Assembly (NCBI RefSeq): GCF_000753795.1
Contig: NZ_JPEO01000001.1
Coordinates: 550,402-614,401, forward strand
Source of the DNA: Shewanella mangrovi
Lineage (GTDB): Bacteria > Pseudomonadota > Gammaproteobacteria > Enterobacterales > Shewanellaceae
Length of the DNA: 64,000 bases
Direction of reading: 5' to 3'
The position numbers were made by a program, and so were the translations under genes. The notes beneath the pieces are model-generated. The model saw only the letters and a list, made by a program, of their open reading frames with translations, did no database searches and was not told the origin of the DNA. Below, piece after piece: positions 53,381 through 62,734 of the stretch (position 1 is the stretch's first letter; every line of letters starts with the position of its first letter).

Positions 53381-55684
53381 ATGACAACCTATAACAAGAT
53401 GAAACTATCAACCTCAGTCCTACTTACCTGCTGTTTTACGGCGTTTTTTGCGCCAATTGCCCACGCCAAAGTCTCTGCTGAGCAGATACAAGCCAGTGTC
53501 GATTTACGCAAAAATTGGCAAGGCCTTACCCGTGATATTGCCTTTCCGGCGCGCTGGGTTCCCGATACCCACGAATTTTACTATCGCAAAACTGTCGCGG
53601 GTGGCTTTGCTTTTATTAAAGAAAATGCCGACAGCGATACTAAAGCTGCAGCTTTTGACCAAACGCTGGTGGCCAAGGGCATGACCACTGCGCTGGGCGA
53701 AACCATTATCGCATTACAACTCCCATTTGATGATTTTTGGTACGAAGGCGATGGCATCAGTTTTTATCTGCATTATGCGCCTTGGCATTGCAGCCTTAGT
53801 GCACCTAGTTGCAATGCCGTTGCAGACCCATCAAGGCCGATTGCGGATGGCGAAGTGCGAGATATGCGGGTGCCAGCTGCTAACCCTTTGCGGCCAGCCC
53901 CTAACGCTAAATTCAGTGCCCATGTAAAAGACAATAATATTGAGTTACTTGGCAGTGATGGCCGACAACTGCTGCTCAGCCAAGATGGCACTGAAGACAA
54001 CTTTTACGATGCTGAGTCGATTCAATGGTCGCCAGACTCACGTTTTGTTGTGGCATTGAAAGTCACGCCCGGTTATGCGCGTTACGTCACGCGGGTGCTG
54101 TCATCGCCCGATGATCAGTTGCAGCCCAAAGTCATCAAGCAGCTTTATCCCAAGCCCGGCGATGTGATGGATGTCGAGCAGCCGGTGTTGTTTGAGGTGA
54201 ACAGCGGCAAGCAAGTTGCTATCGATCGCGCTTTGTTTGCTAACGGCTATCTGCTAGAAAATCTGCATTGGCGTCGCGACAGTAAAAGCTTCGCTTTTAC
54301 TTACACTGAGCGTGGTCACCAGCGCGCCAAGCTAATAGAAGTCAGTGTCGAAACTGCCAAGCCGCGGACTGTTGTTGATGAGCAAACTGATACCTTTATT
54401 AATCAATGGGGTGGCAGTTATGCCCATGAAGTACATGGTTTGGGGAATGAAATCATTTGGCTGTCAGAGCGTGATGGCTGGGCGCATTTGTATCTGATGG
54501 ATGGTGCCAGCGGTCAGGTGAAGCATAAAATTACCGAGGGTGCTTGGCCGGTGCGTAATGTGCTGCATGTGGATGATGACAAGCGGCAAATCTGGTTTGC
54601 CGCCAGTGGCGTTAATGCCGGTGAAGATCCCTATTTTGTCCACTACTACCGCATCAACTTTGATGGTTCCGGTTTAACCGCGTTAACCAAGGCGCCAGCC
54701 AATCATCATCTGAGTTTTTCTAGTGACATGCAGTATTTTGTCGATAGCTATTCCCGTGTGGACCTGCCTAATGTGATGACGTTAAATCACGCCGATGGTC
54801 AGCTAATCCGCACTGTGGCGAAGGGCGATATCAGCTTGCTGACCCTAGCTGGCTTTAAGGCGCCACAGGTGTTTGTTGCTAAAGGCCGTGATGGCAAGAG
54901 CGACATTTGGGGATTGATTGTTAAGCCGCAAAATTTTGATCCCAATAAGCGCTATCCGGTGATTGAGAATATCTATGCCGGCCCTCATGACAGCTTTGTG
55001 CCAAAGGATTTCTGGCCGTTTGGTTATCATTCTGGCGGCGATAAAGTGATTGGCATGCAAGCACTGGCTGACTTAGGTTTTATCGTCGTGCAGATGGATG
55101 GCATGGGGACTAAAAATCGCTCCAAGGCGTTTCACGATGTGGCGTGGAAGAACCTTGGCGATTCCGGCTTTCCCGATCGCATGCTGTGGCATCAAGCCGC
55201 TGCGAAAAAATATTCTTGGTATGACATCGACAATGGCGTCGGTATCTATGGCGCATCGGCGGGTGGTCAAAGCACCTTGAGTGCGCTGCTGTTTCACCCC
55301 GATTTCTATAAAGTTGGCGTGGCCTATGCGGGCTGTTATGACAACCGTATGGATAAAATGAGTTGGAACGAGCAGTGGATGGGGTGGCCTGTTGATGACA
55401 GCTATTTACGCGCTTCGGCGGTGGTGAATGCCGCTAAGCTGCAAGGCCAACTGATGATTATTTATGGTGAGCAAGACAGCAATGTTGACCCATCCTCCTC
55501 ACTACAATTGGTGAACGCACTGATCAAGGCAAATAAAGACTTTGATTTATTAGCCGTACCCGGCGGTGAGCACAGTGTCGGTCGCTCCACCGGCCCGATT
55601 GATTATGTGCAGCGGCGTCAGTTTATGTTCTTTATTGAGCATTTAACGCAAGTGCGGTTGCCCAATTGGAACACGACTCAATAG
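53381..55684 (+). CDS. S9-family prolyl peptidase (dipeptidyl-peptidase IV-like), exported
   Basis: A 767-residue serine peptidase with a signal peptide ending AHAKVSAEQ. An N-terminal beta-propeller (about 60-500) is followed by an alpha/beta-hydrolase domain. The catalytic triad is Ser in YGASAGGQS (about 626), Asp in GEQDSNVD (about 699) and His in GGEHSVGR (about 731). DPP-IV removes X-Pro dipeptides from peptide N-termini. An alternative start is the ATG at 53399; neither has a clear ribosome-binding site. A terminator separates it from the GH2 gene. It fits a peptide-scavenging context with the M61 peptidase. Confidence 0.92.
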   Translation: MTTYNKMKLSTSVLLTCCFTAFFAPIAHAKVSAEQIQASVDLRKNWQGLTRDIAFPARWVPDTHEFYYRKTVAGGFAFIKENADSDTKAAAFDQTLVAKGMTTALGETIIALQLPFDDFWYEGDGISFYLHYAPWHCSLSAPSCNAVADPSRPIADGEVRDMRVPAANPLRPAPNAKFSAHVKDNNIELLGSDGRQLLLSQDGTEDNFYDAESIQWSPDSRFVVALKVTPGYARYVTRVLSSPDDQLQPKVIKQLYPKPGDVMDVEQPVLFEVNSGKQVAIDRALFANGYLLENLHWRRDSKSFAFTYTERGHQRAKLIEVSVETAKPRTVVDEQTDTFINQWGGSYAHEVHGLGNEIIWLSERDGWAHLYLMDGASGQVKHKITEGAWPVRNVLHVDDDKRQIWFAASGVNAGEDPYFVHYYRINFDGSGLTALTKAPANHHLSFSSDMQYFVDSYSRVDLPNVMTLNHADGQLIRTVAKGDISLLTLAGFKAPQVFVAKGRDGKSDIWGLIVKPQNFDPNKRYPVIENIYAGPHDSFVPKDFWPFGYHSGGDKVIGMQALADLGFIVVQMDGMGTKNRSKAFHDVAWKNLGDSGFPDRMLWHQAAAKKYSWYDIDNGVGIYGASAGGQSTLSALLFHPDFYKVGVAYAGCYDNRMDKMSWNEQWMGWPVDDSYLRASAVVNAAKLQGQLMIIYGEQDSNVDPSSSLQLVNALIKANKDFDLLAVPGGEHSVGRSTGPIDYVQRRQFMFFIEHLTQVRLPNWNTTQ

Positions 55685-55691
55685 CCACATA

Positions 55692-55720
55692 AAAAAACGC
55701 CGCGAACAGCGGCGTTTTTT
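55692..55720 (+). terminator. Intrinsic terminator after the S9 peptidase gene
   Basis: AAAAAACGCCGC (55692-55703) pairs with GCGGCGTTTTTT (55709-55720) around GAACA. The hairpin and its U tract are strong. Confidence 0.93.
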
Positions 55721-55866
55721 GTTAGTGCGCGGTGCTCAGATTTAATGATGAGCTAATTCCACTCAAGTTTAATTGTATTACTAATGGGTTTTGCTGCACC
55801 ATAAGTGAATTGGTGGGCAAGGTTGTTCCTGAGGGAGCAAGACACAAGACTATACAAGGAAACATG

Positions 55867-58761
55867 ATGGATATTCGTAGCGTCAGACATCGGCTATGGC
55901 AACTGTTCGTTGTCGGGCTTAGTCTCGGTTTAGCGGCCTGTTCTAATCAAACACCGCAAGCAGCAGCACCTTCTGCCAAGGTGACTACTCAGATCCAAAT
56001 GCTCAGTGGTACCGGCAGCGATGATGCCGTGCAGTGGGATTTTTACTGCACCAAAGGCCGCAACTGTGGCAAATGGAGCAAAATTGCCGTGCCGTCTAAT
56101 TGGGAGTTGCAAGGCTTCGGTGGCTACGATTATGGCCACGTAGTGGATAAACACGATGAGCAGGGCATCTACCGTCGAGACTTTAGCATTCCGTCCGACT
56201 GGCAGAGTAAAACCATCAAGATAGTGTTCGATGGTGTCATGACCGATGCCACCGTATTTGTTAACGGTCAGCAGGTTGGCGCTAAGCATCAAGGCGGCTT
56301 TTATCGCTTCAGCTACGATATCACCCCGTTTTTAAAGGCTGGGCAAAGCAATGAGCTGAAAGTGGTCGTGGATAAAATCTCGGCCAATAAGCACATTGAA
56401 GCCGCGGAACGCCAAGCGGATTACTGGGTGTTTGGCGGGATTTTCCGTCAAGTCTTCCTGCAGGCATTGCCAAAATCTTATATCGATTGGGTCAGCCTCG
56501 ATGCCAAAGCCAATGGTCAATTTGCGCTGGACGCTTACGTCGGCGGTGATGCACTACCAGCTAACAGTTATGTTGAAGGGCAAATCCTTGATATGGCGGG
56601 CAATCCGGTCGGCAAGCCATTTAGTTCTGGCAGCGTGAGTGAGCATAAAGCGCATTTAACTGCACAAATCGATGCCCCGGCGTTATGGACAGCGGAAACA
56701 CCTAATCTGTATCAAGTCAGATTGCAGCTCAAAGCTGGGGCTAACACGGTTCATAGCTTGGACAAGACATTCGGTTTTAGAACCTTTGAAGTTCGGCCGC
56801 ATGATGGTTTGTACTTGAACGGCACCAAGATCACCTTGAAGGGCGTTAACCGTCATAGCTTCCGTCCAGAAACTGGCCGCACGCTCACTAAGCAAATCAG
56901 CATTGATGATATCAAGCTGATAAAAAGCATGAACATGAATGCGGTACGTATGTCGCACTATCCGCCAGATGTGCATTTTTTAGAAGCCGCCGATCGCATG
57001 GGAATTTATGTGATTGACGAACTGACGACGTGGCAAAAGCCAGTGTTAGATACGCCTACCGCGCAGCGCTTGGTGGGTGAGTTAGTTCGCCGCGATCAAA
57101 TCCACCCAAGCATTCTAATGTGGGCCAATGGTAATGAAGGTGGTTGGAATAACGAGGTTAATGACGATTACGCCAAGTACGATCTTCAACAGCGGCCGGT
57201 GATCCATCCGTGGGAGCTGTTCCGTCATATTGATACCGATCATTACCCAACCTATGCCGAGCTGTTGGCGAAAACAGAGCAGAACGAAATTCTGATGCCA
57301 ACGGAGTTTTTGCATGGCTTGTACGATGGTGGTCACGGTGCTGGCTTACGCGATTTTTGGAATTACATCAGTAATGCGCCATTTGGTGCTGGCGGATTTT
57401 TATGGGTGCTGGCCGATGAAGGCGTAGTGCGCACCGATGAAAATAACCGCATCGACACTGATGGAAATCATGCACCTGATGGCATTGTTGGCCCGCACCA
57501 TGAATTGGAAGGCAGTTACTTCACTATTAAAGATATCTGGGCGCCGATTAAGGTCGTCAATATCGCCAATGGCAAAACGCTATCGCCACAATTTAATGGT
57601 GAGTTAACCATTAAAAACCTCTATGACTTTATCGACTTAAGTGGTGCAACGCTGGAGTGGCGCTTGTATCAGCCAGTGACCCCGTTTGCTGGTAAAGCAA
57701 AATTAGTCGCCAGCCATAAGATGGCATTGCCCGCGATTAAACCTAAGCAGCAGGGCAAAGTGCAGTTAGCGCTACCAGATAATTGGCAGCAGCAAGGCCG
57801 TTTGGAAGTCGAATTCTATAACGCAAAACATGAGCCAATCTGGACTGACACCTGGCCAATTCAGACCGCAACAGCGGCCGCGCAGCAGGCAGAACAGGAT
57901 TTTACTAAGCAAGCGCAGTCTGGCAGCAAGCCGCAAATTACCTTGCATACCAGCAAGCAACTGCAAGTGAGCGTCGCTGACACGATCATTAACTTCGATG
58001 CGACTACGGGTCTCTTACAGTCCTATCAAAAGCAGGGCCAAGCTGCGCTGACCCATGGACCGGTATTACTGCGTTCCGACGATAGTGCCTTTGATAGTCG
58101 CAGAGGTGTGTGGCCGCTACATGATGGCACGCGTGTCGACGACAAGGCGACAGCTAAAGGCACCACAGAGCTCAAAACTACCACCCAAAACGGCGACATA
58201 GTGATCACTGTGGTTAATCCGCCTGCGGGGATAAGCAAGCTGATTTGGACGGTACACGCAGCAGGTTATCTGTCGATGGATCTCGACTATCAGCTAGATG
58301 GCAAATATGTGCTGCACGGCGTCAGTTTTGACTATCCGAAAGCCGCGATTCAGCATAAACGTTGGCTAGGTGATGGTCCGTATCGCGTGTGGGCTAACCG
58401 CTTAGAAGGGGTTAAGTACGGCACTTGGGAGAATGATTATAATGACGGTATTGCCGGCGAAAAATGGCAGTTTCCTGAGTTTAAGGGGTATTTCTCGGAC
58501 ATTCACTGGCTGACTCTGACGGGGAATAACAGCAAGATTAGTTTCTCCACCCCAACCAATAATCTGTTTGTACGGGTGATGCAGCCTGATGATGGCGCAC
58601 AACCAGCCAATACTTTGTCGTTGCATTATCCAGGTGAGATTAGCTTTTTGCATCGTATCAGCCCGATTGGTACCAAGTTCCATCCGGCCAATGAGATGGG
58701 TCCGCAAGGTGAAGCAATGCGTGAGTGGGGGATACGTAATATCAAGTTGGATATTTTCTAA
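55867..58761 (+). CDS. Lipoprotein glycoside hydrolase family 2 (beta-galactosidase/glucuronidase-like)
   Basis: A 964-residue GH2 enzyme with a lipobox near residue 20 (LGLAACSNQ), so it is a cell-envelope lipoprotein. Order: N-terminal sugar-binding jelly roll (about 50-220; FDGVMTDATVFVNGQQVG, GGFYRFSYDIT), Ig-like domain, TIM barrel with KGVNRHSFRPETGRTL and MSHYPPD. The acid/base Glu is E424 (NGNEGG) and the nucleophile E480 (TEFLHG). C-terminal beta domains reach the end. AAGGA before the ATG at 55867 fixes the start; the frame runs upstream to 55732 without a signal peptide. Substrate is unknown. Confidence 0.9.
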   Translation: MDIRSVRHRLWQLFVVGLSLGLAACSNQTPQAAAPSAKVTTQIQMLSGTGSDDAVQWDFYCTKGRNCGKWSKIAVPSNWELQGFGGYDYGHVVDKHDEQGIYRRDFSIPSDWQSKTIKIVFDGVMTDATVFVNGQQVGAKHQGGFYRFSYDITPFLKAGQSNELKVVVDKISANKHIEAAERQADYWVFGGIFRQVFLQALPKSYIDWVSLDAKANGQFALDAYVGGDALPANSYVEGQILDMAGNPVGKPFSSGSVSEHKAHLTAQIDAPALWTAETPNLYQVRLQLKAGANTVHSLDKTFGFRTFEVRPHDGLYLNGTKITLKGVNRHSFRPETGRTLTKQISIDDIKLIKSMNMNAVRMSHYPPDVHFLEAADRMGIYVIDELTTWQKPVLDTPTAQRLVGELVRRDQIHPSILMWANGNEGGWNNEVNDDYAKYDLQQRPVIHPWELFRHIDTDHYPTYAELLAKTEQNEILMPTEFLHGLYDGGHGAGLRDFWNYISNAPFGAGGFLWVLADEGVVRTDENNRIDTDGNHAPDGIVGPHHELEGSYFTIKDIWAPIKVVNIANGKTLSPQFNGELTIKNLYDFIDLSGATLEWRLYQPVTPFAGKAKLVASHKMALPAIKPKQQGKVQLALPDNWQQQGRLEVEFYNAKHEPIWTDTWPIQTATAAAQQAEQDFTKQAQSGSKPQITLHTSKQLQVSVADTIINFDATTGLLQSYQKQGQAALTHGPVLLRSDDSAFDSRRGVWPLHDGTRVDDKATAKGTTELKTTTQNGDIVITVVNPPAGISKLIWTVHAAGYLSMDLDYQLDGKYVLHGVSFDYPKAAIQHKRWLGDGPYRVWANRLEGVKYGTWENDYNDGIAGEKWQFPEFKGYFSDIHWLTLTGNNSKISFSTPTNNLFVRVMQPDDGAQPANTLSLHYPGEISFLHRISPIGTKFHPANEMGPQGEAMREWGIRNIKLDIF

Positions 58762-58817
58762 ATCGCCGCTTGGGTTAGCGCTTGTCGCTTAATCCGTACC
58801 TATGAGTCATGTTGTCA

Positions 58818-58843
58818 AAATGCCGCCTTGTGCGGCATTTTTT
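58818..58843 (+). terminator. Intrinsic terminator after the GH2 gene
   Basis: AAATGCCGC (58818-58826) pairs with GCGGCATTT (58832-58840) around CTTGT, with T residues to 58843. Confidence 0.88.
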
Positions 58844-58932
58844 ATTCGATGCTTGCCTCAGTTGCTTAAATGTCTTGCATGTCGTCTGTGATTGCCAACA
58901 AATGTAAATATCAGTCGTTAAGACGGTCCATC

Positions 58933-58948
58933 TGTGTAAATGATCACA
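58933..58948 (+). promoter_or_regulatory. CRP-like site upstream of the second TonB receptor
   Basis: TGTGT-AAATGA-TCACA matches 9 of the 10 conserved half-site bases. It lies about 210 bases before the receptor ATG, leaving a long leader or an upstream promoter. It abuts a Fur-like sequence. Confidence 0.55.
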
Positions 58949-58964
58949 AATGATAATCAAACTC
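58946..58964. promoter_or_regulatory. Fur-like site upstream of the second TonB receptor
   Basis: ACAAATGATAATCAAACTC matches the Fur consensus at 13 of 19 positions, including AATGATAATCA, and overlaps the end of the CRP-like site. Confidence 0.4.
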
Positions 58965-59158
58965 ATTTGTATTTGTTTGGTTCGGCGCTAGAGTAATGAC
59001 TCGTGAATGTCTTCATGAGTCACTTATGGCTCTTAAAGTCATTGAATTTAAACATATAAGCTTTCTTTTGTTCAGTGTTGCTTCGCCTTCAATGCGGTGG
59101 TAAGCACTTAACGGAGGCTGGCTTAGATATGTGCAAAATGATTAGCTTGGAGCTGATG

Positions 59159-61201
59159 ATGTCCCCACTCATATATAAAAAACTCCCTCTTAGTTTGGCC
59201 ATCACCTCGGCGTTGATGGCGCAGAATGCGCTGGCTGACGATGCTGTTATTGATACGCAGGCGATTGAAAAAATTGTGATTATTGGTGAAAAAGCGCCTA
59301 AATCGCTCAAAGACACCAGTTCATCGGTGGCGGTATTGTCGGAAGAGGTGCTCAACAGCACCCAATATAAGTCGATTACCGAAGCGGTATCTGAGATCCC
59401 CAATGTGGTGGCGGTAGCGGGTTCATTGCCTGATATTCGTGGTGTCAGTGGTAATGGCTCGGCCGGTGGATTTAACTCGATTTCCGGCGGTGCGAAAGGT
59501 CGCGTCTCTATTTTGGTCGATGGTGTGGCGCAACCTTTTGTGGCGGACAACAGTGGCGATATGGGCTTGTGGGATATGGAGCAGATGGAAATCTATCGCG
59601 GCCCCCAATCAACCAGCAATGGTCGCAATAGCATGGCAGGGGCCATCTACATTAAGACCAAAGATCCGACCGAAGATTGGCATGGTGCGGCGCGGCTGGG
59701 CTATCGTAATCAGGACAGTTATATCGATACCTCGGTAGCGCTTTCCGGCCCGTTGGTGACCGACACGCTATCGTTTCGTATCAGTGCTCAGCAGCTCAAT
59801 GGCAATACCATTACGGATGACAGTGGCTATGAAGGCAATTCACCGGATTACGATCTGGATAAGGTGAAATCATCTCACGTCCGTACCAAGCTGAAATGGA
59901 CTCCGACCGATAAGCTATCGATGTTACTCAGCTATTCTGACAGCAACGAAAAGGGCGATGTTGGCCGCGTCTATTACAAAGCAGATGATCTATCCAAATT
60001 TAATCGACTCTATTTCCGCGACATTAAAACCCGTGTGAAAACGACCAGTCTCAAAACGGATTATGCGTTTAATGATGATCTGCGTTTGGAAGTGTTAACC
60101 GCCTACATGGACTATCACTGGGGCTTTGACAGTTACGATGAAACTGAAGCGGAAAAGCAGGTGCTGGCTTTTGATGAAGACAACTACACGGTGGATGCCA
60201 AGCTGTCATTCAATCAGCGCGGCGATGCCATGTTTGGTTTCATTGGCGTCGATTATTTTAAACGTGAGCACGATATCCTCAGCGTTGGTTCGGCGGCATA
60301 TAACGGCGATGACAGCAGTGACTCGCTGGCGGCTTACGGTGAAATCACCTTTTCCTTAACCGATAAGCTAAGTTTACTGACCGGCGCGCGCTTGGAGCGT
60401 GAGTCGCAAACACGTCATTTTATCTATGGCGCCATTGATGCTGGTCTCGATAAAGACACGGATGTTTTCCTGCCTAAACTGGAACTGCAGTACGCCATGA
60501 CGGATGCCACCACCTTAGCGCTAAGTGCGCGTAAGGGCTACAACGCGGCGGGTGGCGCACTGAATTTTACCGCGCAAGATTATTACTATTATGACGAAGA
60601 AAAGGTCATGACCTATGAACTCAGCAGCCGCAGTGCACTGCTTGATGGTGCTGTGTTCCTGACTGCTAACCTGTTTTACAACGACTATGACGGCTTTCAG
60701 TCACTCAATACTGAGCGTTACATCATCAACATGGATGACGTCGTGACATATGGTGCTGAGGTGGGCATTAACGCTGATGTGACCGATTCACTGCAGGTAA
60801 ACGCCGGAGCTGGTTGGCTTCACAGTGATATTAAGGATGCAGGCGCTGATTACCAAAGTGCCAATGGCAATGAGCTGAATAATGCCCCTAAATTTACCGG
60901 TAACCTTGGTGTGACTTATTGGTTAACCAATGAGTTAAGTACCAGCGCTTCGGCCAATTATGTGGGCGAATACTATGGTGATTTTGCCAATACCGCTGGC
61001 AACAAAGCCGGGGATTATACCTTAGTGCGTTTGCAAGCCAGCTATAAAACCGCGGACTGGCAGATCAATGCATTCGTCAATAACGCCTTTGATAAAATGG
61101 CGGTACTCAGCCGCACTGCTGCAGGTGGACGTTATCCTACTGGTTATGCGTCGGTTGCCGATCCGCGCAACGTTGGCGTTTCTGTTACTTATTCTTTCTA
61201 A
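59159..61201 (+). CDS. TonB-dependent outer-membrane receptor
   Basis: A 680-residue receptor with signal peptide MSPLIYKKLPLSLAITSALMAQNALA. The plug (about 30-150) has IEKIVIIGEKAPKSL (TonB-box-like) and DIRGVSGNGSAGGF. MEQMEIYRGPQSTSNGRNSMAGAIYIKTKDP is the usual plug terminus. The barrel ends NVGVSVTYSF with terminal Phe. The ATG at 59159 has TTGGAG six bases upstream. Substrate is uncertain; it may be ferric siderophore, vitamin or oligosaccharide. It follows the GH2 gene but behind a terminator, with its own CRP/Fur-like control region. Confidence 0.9.
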   Translation: MSPLIYKKLPLSLAITSALMAQNALADDAVIDTQAIEKIVIIGEKAPKSLKDTSSSVAVLSEEVLNSTQYKSITEAVSEIPNVVAVAGSLPDIRGVSGNGSAGGFNSISGGAKGRVSILVDGVAQPFVADNSGDMGLWDMEQMEIYRGPQSTSNGRNSMAGAIYIKTKDPTEDWHGAARLGYRNQDSYIDTSVALSGPLVTDTLSFRISAQQLNGNTITDDSGYEGNSPDYDLDKVKSSHVRTKLKWTPTDKLSMLLSYSDSNEKGDVGRVYYKADDLSKFNRLYFRDIKTRVKTTSLKTDYAFNDDLRLEVLTAYMDYHWGFDSYDETEAEKQVLAFDEDNYTVDAKLSFNQRGDAMFGFIGVDYFKREHDILSVGSAAYNGDDSSDSLAAYGEITFSLTDKLSLLTGARLERESQTRHFIYGAIDAGLDKDTDVFLPKLELQYAMTDATTLALSARKGYNAAGGALNFTAQDYYYYDEEKVMTYELSSRSALLDGAVFLTANLFYNDYDGFQSLNTERYIINMDDVVTYGAEVGINADVTDSLQVNAGAGWLHSDIKDAGADYQSANGNELNNAPKFTGNLGVTYWLTNELSTSASANYVGEYYGDFANTAGNKAGDYTLVRLQASYKTADWQINAFVNNAFDKMAVLSRTAAGGRYPTGYASVADPRNVGVSVTYSF

Positions 61202-61418
61202 TCACCGTTAAGCTGTTGTTTCATGGCGGGTTTGGTTGTGATGTTGGCCGTCAAACCCGCTAATATCAGCTGTTATCTAATTTAACCTGCTAATTTACTT
61301 ATATTTTTTATATGCCACTTTGGTGTTTTTTTGTCGTTTTTGGGGCTTGAAAGCCAGACAAATATTGATTACTGACTATTATTGGTAGCAATCATAATTT
61401 CAGTGTCGAAGGAATGAC

Positions 61419-62729
61419 ATGAATAACTCTGGCTCACTCACTATCGATTTACGGCAGATGATTCTGGCGATTGAAACTGCGGTGTCACTGGTTGGAATGA
61501 ATGATACCAATCATGGCAAGCGGGTTGGCTATATTGCGGCGCAAATCGGCAATGAACTGGGGCTCAGCGATAATTCGCTGCAATACGCCTTTGACTTCGG
61601 CCTGCTGCATGATTGTGGAGTGTCCTCTGAACAGATGCATGCCAATCTGGTGAATTTTTTCGACTGGGAAGATTCCCACATTCATTGCGATATCGGGTAT
61701 CACTTGCTGAATGCCTTTGCGCCACTAAAGAAATTCGCGCTGCCGCTATTACATCACCATACGGCTTGGCAAACGTTGCGAGAAAAGTCGATCAGCGAAC
61801 ATGACAAACGCATGGCGAATCTGATTTTCCTCAGTGATCGGGTCGATGTGTTTGCTGCGGCGCATTACGAACGCGATATTTTGCTGGCGCGGCAACAGAT
61901 CTGTCAGATGATCGATAGTCATTCCGGCCGCTATTTCGATCCCGAGTTAGTGGCGGCATTTCAGCGGGTGGCAGACTGTGAATCATTCTGGATAGCCTTG
62001 GAAGATCGGCACATCACTCGCTACACCTGGGATATGGGCAAAATCGCCAGTCATCAACAGTTATCTTTGGCTGAGGTCAAACAGCTGTCGCTGATCATTT
62101 CCTATATTGTTGATCAAAAGAGTCCCTTTACCGCGCAGCATTCGGTCAAAGTCGCCGATGTTGCCAAGTTTATCGCTACTCAATATGGTTTATCACAGCA
62201 GCAGTGCGACAAGATAGAGATTGCTGGCTTATTGCACGATATCGGCAAACTGCATACGCCGGACAGCATCTTAGATAAACCTGGGCCGTTAGATGATGCC
62301 GAGCGGGCGGTGATGAACCAGCATAGCTATGAAACCTATGAAATTTTGCGCCATATTGATGGCATGCAGGAGATTGCGCGCTGGGCGGCATATCACCACG
62401 AAGGCATTAATAATGCGGGCTATCCGTTTCATCCATCGGAGCGTGATTTTAGTACCGAAGCACGCATTATTGCCGTTGCTGACGTGTTTCAGGCATTAGT
62501 GCAAGATCGGCCTTATCGCCCGGGAATGGATTTGAGTCGTGTGCTCGACATCGTGAGTGGCTTTGTCGATAAGGGCAAGCTCGATAAACAGATAGTGCAA
62601 ATTGTGCTGCAACAGCCCGAGCGTTGTTATGAGATTGCCCGCGGCGCTGATCCCAACGCAAATCTGGAATATCTCAACCAATTGATGCCCAGACAAAACT
62701 ATCAGCAGCATTGGACACCGTTAATGTAA
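61419..62729 (+). CDS. Tandem HD / HD-GYP cyclic-di-GMP phosphodiesterase
   Basis: A 436-residue cytoplasmic protein. The N-terminal HD region (about 25-165) has LLHDCGV (H64, D65) and PLLHHHTAW; the second domain (about 240-420) is a canonical HD-GYP. In it AGLLHDIGKLHTPDSILDKPGPL carries H273, and AYHHEGINNAGYP carries H326 and H327 with the GYP motif at 334-336. RIIAVADVFQAL and DRPYRP follow. HD-GYP enzymes hydrolyse cyclic-di-GMP to pGpG or GMP. The start has GAAGGA 5 bases upstream. It converges on a GGDEF cyclase gene with a gap of only 5 bases. Confidence 0.92.
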   Translation: MNNSGSLTIDLRQMILAIETAVSLVGMNDTNHGKRVGYIAAQIGNELGLSDNSLQYAFDFGLLHDCGVSSEQMHANLVNFFDWEDSHIHCDIGYHLLNAFAPLKKFALPLLHHHTAWQTLREKSISEHDKRMANLIFLSDRVDVFAAAHYERDILLARQQICQMIDSHSGRYFDPELVAAFQRVADCESFWIALEDRHITRYTWDMGKIASHQQLSLAEVKQLSLIISYIVDQKSPFTAQHSVKVADVAKFIATQYGLSQQQCDKIEIAGLLHDIGKLHTPDSILDKPGPLDDAERAVMNQHSYETYEILRHIDGMQEIARWAAYHHEGINNAGYPFHPSERDFSTEARIIAVADVFQALVQDRPYRPGMDLSRVLDIVSGFVDKGKLDKQIVQIVLQQPERCYEIARGADPNANLEYLNQLMPRQNYQQHWTPLM

Positions 62730-62734
62730 CCCGC

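Noticed and set aside
47003..61201. Genomic island
   Set aside because: No integrase, transposase, flanking tRNA or direct repeats are seen, and codon use looks like that of the neighbours by eye.
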